Below, one piece after another: positions 41,301 to 43,751 of a stretch of 43,751 bases of DNA. Origin of the DNA: Chloroflexota bacterium (GTDB taxonomy: Bacteria > Chloroflexota > Anaerolineae > Anaerolineales > Villigracilaceae); contig JAKOVF010000334.1 in assembly GCA_029782225.1 (NCBI GenBank), forward strand, positions 1 through 43,751, in the 5' to 3' direction. The position numbers and the translations under genes are program-made. Under the pieces are notes generated by a model. That model ran no database searches. It saw only the letters and a list, made by a program, of their open reading frames with translations, and was not told where the DNA came from. The first letter of the stretch is position 1. Each line of letters starts with the position of its first letter.

Positions 41301-42126
41301 TGGCGGTCTCGATAGCGGCGCAGATGAATTTGGATCCGTCGCGGCACCACCCTCTCCTCCGCCATCTGCCTCAGCGACTCTGTACCTGTCACTGGCAGAC
41401 AGCGCAACCCTGCCCGCCGCGAGCGGCAGCCTATCGGTTGCTGATGAAGATATCGTCGGTTTCAATGGCACGAACTACAGCATGGTCTTTGACGGCTCGG
41501 ATGTCGGGCTTGCAAGCCAGGATCTGGATGCCTTTGCCGTGCTGAACTCAAGCACAGTCCTCTTCTCGCTTTCCAGCGCCGCGACCCTCAGTGGAGTCGG
41601 CAGCGTGGACGACTCGGATATTGTGCAATTCACAGGCACGCTCGGTGATGCCACCTCCGGCACGTTCTCGATGTACTTCGATGGCTCGGATGTTGGATTA
41701 ACAAACGACAGCGAAGATGTGGATGCGCTTGAGGTTTTGTCCGATGGCAGTCTGGTTATCTCGACCACCGGCGGTTTCAGTGTCACCGGCGCTTCGGGCA
41801 GCGAACAGGATCTGATCCGCTGTGTGGGAAGCTTCAGCGCCAACACAACCTGCACCTGGAGCATGTACTTTGACGGGTCCGATGTCGGATTAACATCCGG
41901 CGACGAGAACATCGACGCCCTGGCAGTGGCTTCCAACGGTGACCTGTACCTCTCAACCCAGGGCGGCTTCAGTGTAACGGGTCTCTCTGGTGCCAATGAA
42001 GATGTATTCATCTTCAAGCCAACCGCACTGGGTTCCACCACGACCGGCTCCTACGAATCCACACTATTCTTCAACGGCAGCGATTTCGGCGTTTCTGGAA
42101 ATGTGGATGGCATCGATCTGCCATGA
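35302..42126 (+). CDS. Giant secreted surface protein: SdrD-like, IPT/TIG, parallel beta-helix and C-terminal repeats
   Basis: 2274 aa. N-terminal signal or anchor (about residues 10-38, ending ATANVLAAAG). Then Cna/carboxypeptidase-like beta domains (about 40-480), a SdrD-type segment EGHVFNDLNENGKMDPGEPGI with its Ca-binding-like D/N/E pattern (about 488-512), further Cna-like modules, an IPT/TIG domain (about 1086-1166), a jelly-roll/LamG-like region (about 1186-1390), a parallel beta-helix (about 1405-2010) beginning GHPYSTIQSAIDAA with repeated 'NNxI..N' rungs (YNNLIQANLSEDDGGGL, YNNMIVNNVSTHEGGGV, YNNTVMKN), and four C-terminal repeats. Resembles polysaccharide lyase- or adhesin-type architecture; no catalytic residues could be assigned. 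AAGGAG-type site before ATG 35302. Upstream of a Tat-exported oxidase with an almost identical translation leader, so probably one operon. No LPxTG or final helix seen. Confidence 0.88.
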   Translation: MDINGFRHKVWYRIVRVVTTLVIILGSQASLATANVLAAAGTVHLSVRSAADSATYGIAQGDAITSYKYIINIDNAGTTEQRGPTPGSGCNAGDPGYPDSCNWVSVAGVPSSSPIFTQGDSSDFGAGITLPPGRYLVSVLADNYKIDGAHFTVPAGGGNVNVTVQMQPYDLPDATVQAEVFEDVAPTNSSPDVPAERGLAGFVGHINDYIDEVTTDVYGDPLCGNSHCVSKCYVVADGVDVGTVAPVDSAGRCPIAFTPAEDPLLSSNITQTLEGDPIPVGAVVEGKVVIPNVGPNRYALSVVPPNNSGWVQTTTLEGNHDWDAWVMEGATGLDTEFVVAGEPFPAIFFGYVKSSPDGDVTLGGGSGEIKGLAVAVSAYIPPTGGITGELGLLGAKPKEKNPIHSLYVSLSDLSNGDQTVFVGHYTCDEGAGCPSVPFDIKNVPDGDYVIGLWDEPQDYIFQVQNVSVRNGELTDLGSVSLLGWWTTIEGHVFNDLNENGKMDPGEPGIPNFFISMRKRENSLMDRGTASITTDANGYYWMESAYPMTQWLVEEAYADGYQTTGITYQTDNQPEETTILGQGVDVNVHPVIGLGGRLDWGVKAYAPGTNGGIVGTISYDTTRNELNPQYAAIEDWQPSIPNLAVDLYAPVDCPADGSKPCDAMGFYQLDSDGSYSKGPLLNQYISETWEQPTGCIARNVNGEALIHGVDENALPTDPTARCMEAPMMGMQFGPMATDVGTPDENFGASVDGNYGFGDYCEAGVKFALDGSVVYGADGAPECSDDAPHVSMPSNTDWLVKVEIPTEGDVYGANAVHPTRPLYQVTREEDINIANGDSFVPQVPPPACAGPLHTVDVAGDPSGNDNYAAVTLPDPSGLGSATISVPASTPVDNPTLAVDLAGTVYEGQQKPLCDMKLVHLSDRKSIAPGFNLFTDVPLPVRFWGLLVDDLNFSSNPQSLAYGEKMGIPFTSVGIYDYTNRLITTVESDYNGLFDVLLPSTNRISCPTPSGVCANLYRFVGNDPGTPGRWNANYNPQYRTISAEFEAFPGLIVPADLAPVPVAVAVQIPGAQTVSPVACTLPATQPQLLAVSKPYADIGSAADSFTIDGFGFGASTGQVLLDNVPLPTTSWSDGQIAVTVPTTTAAGVHQLKVRASSGLTTINGLTFHVFSSSPVAVSGFPVNGTPLDTFTNRGSLGGNWGTNGSGFALVNNSGTASDYLRIRSGSGISTAWWTAGSGFGNSQEAYFTFIRPSSLATSNQQGLLLKWTGGGTPNASNARWIEVAVDNNDSSDTEAATVRVFTKSGTGPIGSQIVERLNIATPEAVFSAGDQLGARAMSNGDIIVYKNGSEIGRVNVGNTIGSWTGRIGMRFEGTGSSATVEARIDNFGGGNVTVQANNTSRPSLFEVGAGHPYSTIQSAIDAAAAQSPYKDSLVVVYPGAVSDNPRYNGRGAYYENLIMYAPVKLQGVGPGGVRPDTYPVDQRVVQGSIIDGSAFGGDTTLATNWLGKVSTLTWDGNQDINDGQVIYVLASNSGSPSLTRAGSFGSTYKAAIDGFDIRGGDQQGLPGNLNAIFGGFPGPIQALQVTTQGGAIFVNSYARNLQITNNVIESNGGSYGAIRVGTPNIGDQHNDDLHIANNRILANGGTNLAGAIGLFNGSHGYEIDHNDLCGNFSSEYGGGISHFGRSNGTTSHPVSSIHDNRIYFNHSYDEGAGIMIAGELPASPTANYGTPNGPQGSGAVNIYNNLIQANLSEDDGGGLRFLMAGNFPMNVYNNMIVNNVSTHEGGGVALDDAPNVRFYNNTVMKNITTATAVTSNGSPAPAGLSTGENSSQLQATLPGGSPLFSNPLMFNNIFWDNRAGARGINTVTGIGAAGDANPINNWDLGVIGGFGLLAPTNSIIQQNAGTYPYTTSPTNATADPSVIETHDVALSFTSWRTNVNFIGAIMVTADLSPDVMGDYHLGANTSPAFNLGALSQAVPSYQQAPATLNAPAFDIDNGTRPALGGLDSGADEFGSVAAPPSPPPSASATLYLSLADSATLPAASGSLSVADEDIVGFNGTNYSMVFDGSDVGLASQDLDAFAVLNSSTVLFSLSSAATLSGVGSVDDSDIVQFTGTLGDATSGTFSMYFDGSDVGLTNDSEDVDALEVLSDGSLVISTTGGFSVTGASGSEQDLIRCVGSFSANTTCTWSMYFDGSDVGLTSGDENIDALAVASNGDLYLSTQGGFSVTGLSGANEDVFIFKPTALGSTTTGSYESTLFFNGSDFGVSGNVDGIDLP
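41380..42120 (+). repeat. Four C-terminal repeats with an FDGSDVGL core
   Basis: Within the giant surface protein, units of 63-67 residues each carry the core F-[DN]-G-S-D-[VF]-G-[LV] followed by about eight residues and a D-[AG]-[LFI] motif. Cores start at 41491, 41680, 41872 and 42073 (spacing 189, 192 and 201 bp). A linked strand 'LYLSL..S' or 'LYLSTQGGFSVTG' precedes each. The Asp/Asn-Gly pattern hints at calcium or sugar binding, but no family name was recognised with certainty. Being last in the protein, they may be a C-terminal secretion or attachment module. Confidence 0.75.
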
Positions 42127-42202
42127 GCCGCTAAACGACTCGGATCATGGGCTGGAGGCTCGTCTCGGATCGGCCTCCAGCCTCACCGAAAAAGGAGATG
42201 CT

Positions 42203-43573
42203 ATGAATAAGCGAATTTCTCGAAGAGATTTTCTCAAATTAGCAGGCGGCGCTACGCTCACGGTAGCTGGAGCCAGCCTCCTGCCTCAATTTTTACGCAG
42301 AACATTATTGCCCGAAAAAGTGGTTGCCGCAGCCGGAGATTACGACCTGTTCTTTGCAGGCACGGATGGCTGGTTCTATCTCCCAAGCGGCGGCGCCCTG
42401 GATACCCCTTATCATCCCGACTCCCTTGCAGAGGCTCCGTTTACAACCTACATCTTTGGTTTCCGCAACGTCGACGGGATGACCGATGCGCAGCGCATCA
42501 ACCAGAAACAGAAGGCTCAACACAATGCTCCCTTCATGTGGCTGGACCAGTTTGATCCGGCCCATCCGAAGGACTTCAAGCTCCAGCTCACCAATCTGGG
42601 CCTGGCGCTGCGGCCTGATCTGACAGACTCTCACACCCTGCACTGGCATGGCTTCCGAAACGTGATCCCGTATTTTGATGGCGAGCCGACAGGTTCAGTC
42701 TCTGTCCCTGTTGGACGTTACTTTACGTATGTGTATCGTCCACGCGACCCGGGGACCTACATGTATCACTGCCACGTGGAAGACATCGAGCATGTGACCA
42801 TGGGCATGACCGGCATCGTCTTTGTCCGCCCATTACAGAATGGCAACACATCTCTCTATCCCAGCGGTAAGTACGCCTATAACGATGGCGACGGCTCCAC
42901 TGGTTACGATCGGGAATTTGCAATGTTCCTGAGCGAGATCTGGCTGTTGGGTCACTGGAACGATGCACACATCCAGGAGTCACAGTGGTACGACTTCAAG
43001 GCGGATTTCAGCCTCTTGAACGGCCGCGTTTATCCGGACACATTACTGCCCAATTCCCCGATCAACCTGGCAGCTTCTACCCACGTCTTGACCATTCAAA
43101 CAGATGCGAATGGCGATTTGGTGACAAATGCGGGGCATGAGAATCTCCAATACCAGCCGCATTCGGCGTTGATCACCTGCAATGAGGGCGAACGGGTGTT
43201 ATTGCGCTTTGCAAACCTCGGTTTCCGCGAAGCCTCCATGACATTGGCAGGCATCAACGTGCGCGTGGTCGGCCGCGATGCGACCCCGATGAAGGGACGC
43301 GACGGCACCGATACCAGTTATGTGACCGATACGATGCTGATGGGCGCCGGGGAAAGCTATGATGCGATCTTCACGGCTCCAGCATACAGCGGCGGCAGCG
43401 GCAGCAGCGGTCTCGGTTATGACGCTTATGTGCTCTACAACCGCCGTTACACCCAGGATGACGATACAGCAGGTGGCACACAGGGCCAGCGCACAGAAGT
43501 ACGTGTGTATCCTTCTGGAACGCTGGGCGCCCAGCAATATCTCAACCAGCACCCTGACGACTCGGTTGCCTAG
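42203..43573 (+). CDS. Tat-exported multicopper oxidase-like protein with one set of copper motifs
   Basis: 456 aa. Tat signal SRRDFLKLAGG (RR at 7-8) and hydrophobic helix. First cupredoxin domain has HTLHWHGF (about 144) and YHCHVEDIEHVTMGM (about 188-203), which hold an HxH pair and a Cys-His-Met Type 1 copper-like set. The second cupredoxin domain (about 290-430) has FREASMTLAGINVRVVGRD, where normal oxidases have an HP.HLHG motif, so its copper ligands are missing, and there is no C-terminal HCHxxxH. The protein thus carries only half a trinuclear site. It could be a two-domain oxidase using a partner, or an electron-transfer cupredoxin. ATG 42203 follows AAAGGAG; an upstream frame extension to 41990 lies inside the surface protein gene. 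Confidence 0.85.
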   Translation: MNKRISRRDFLKLAGGATLTVAGASLLPQFLRRTLLPEKVVAAAGDYDLFFAGTDGWFYLPSGGALDTPYHPDSLAEAPFTTYIFGFRNVDGMTDAQRINQKQKAQHNAPFMWLDQFDPAHPKDFKLQLTNLGLALRPDLTDSHTLHWHGFRNVIPYFDGEPTGSVSVPVGRYFTYVYRPRDPGTYMYHCHVEDIEHVTMGMTGIVFVRPLQNGNTSLYPSGKYAYNDGDGSTGYDREFAMFLSEIWLLGHWNDAHIQESQWYDFKADFSLLNGRVYPDTLLPNSPINLAASTHVLTIQTDANGDLVTNAGHENLQYQPHSALITCNEGERVLLRFANLGFREASMTLAGINVRVVGRDATPMKGRDGTDTSYVTDTMLMGAGESYDAIFTAPAYSGGSGSSGLGYDAYVLYNRRYTQDDDTAGGTQGQRTEVRVYPSGTLGAQQYLNQHPDDSVA

Positions 43574-43602
43574 GCATCGACCAGTCAAAAAGGAGTATCA
43601 AA

Positions 43603-43751
43603 ATGCTTACTTCAAAATCAATCTGGACGCGGTTGAGCCTGACCCTCGTGCTGCTTTTGATGGCATTTAGCTCGACAGCTAATGTTCATTCTGCATTGGC
43701 TCAGGGTCAACCTGCGGTTGGTGTGGTCTGCACCGAAGGTCCGACTTTCTC
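43603..43751 (+). CDS. Secreted protein, 5' end only (probable second cupredoxin/oxidase)
   Basis: Only 49 codons are inside the window. ATG 43603 has AAAAAGGAG 7 bases upstream. The peptide begins with a classical signal: LTSKSIWTRLSLTLVLLLMA, cut near HSALAQG, then QPAVGVVCTEGPTF. The mature start, 'V-C-T-x-GPTF', is reminiscent of leaders of secreted multicopper oxidases, an impression from memory. It follows the Tat oxidase by 29 bp, so it is in the same operon and might supply the missing half of that oxidase's copper site. Confidence 0.7.
   Translation, partial: MLTSKSIWTRLSLTLVLLLMAFSSTANVHSALAQGQPAVGVVCTEGPTF

Overview
The window looks like a chromosomal segment of a Gram-positive-type or monoderm-like bacterium, most plausibly a member of the Chloroflexota (Anaerolineae-like). 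This is inferred from gene content and style: giant secreted proteins with FN3, SdrD-like and beta-helix domains, CHAD/polyphosphate genes, BON and DUF1206 proteins, and many LuxR-type two-component systems. It was not tested against a database. The 2-oxoglutarate dehydrogenase genes point to an oxidative TCA cycle. I saw no rRNA, tRNA, CRISPR array or intact insertion sequence.

Layout. (1) 1-3349: 3' part of sucA followed by sucB, convergent with an osmC-like peroxidase gene (3425-3868). (2) 3869-8880: a 538-bp intergenic stretch with a decayed LuxR-type DNA-binding fragment, then plus-strand genes for a degenerate receiver protein, a YihY/BrkB membrane protein, a small unknown ORF, a BON-domain protein, a membrane-anchored six-hairpin glycosidase-like protein and a GT4 glycosyltransferase. 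(3) 8972-24862, all on the minus strand: read in transcription order, a PAS-GGDEF diguanylate cyclase, a very large multi-PAS/GAF histidine kinase, its LuxR-type response regulator, a terminator, a truncated IS1182-type transposase-derived protein, a 2069-aa secreted multicopper oxidase with six FN3 domains, and a Tat-exported multicopper oxidase. (4) 25174-25449: a small helical protein with a doubtful start. (5) 25603-29026, minus: a tight four-gene operon DUF1206 - PAP2 - lipid kinase - PAP2. (6) 29225-32766, plus: a CHAD - SixA - polyphosphate kinase operon. (7) 32888-34922, plus: a second NarX/NarL-like kinase/regulator pair with a strong terminator. (8) 35302 to the end, plus: a 2274-aa secreted beta-helix protein, a third (partial-site) Tat-exported multicopper oxidase, and the start of another secreted protein.

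How it fits together. Regions 3 and 7-8 mirror each other: each has a HisKA_3-type sensor kinase and an overlapping LuxR-type regulator, a good intrinsic terminator, then a giant secreted protein plus a Tat-dependent multicopper oxidase. I infer two signal-responsive modules for copper-dependent oxidation at the cell surface; the substrate (metal, phenolic or other) cannot be read from the sequence. Regions 5 and 6 form a divergent phosphate-themed locus: lipid phosphate metabolism on one strand and polyphosphate synthesis, binding and signalling on the other, separated by a 198-bp region carrying an extended dyad symmetry. Gene starts were chosen by ribosome-binding sites and known family N-termini, and were assigned by eye.
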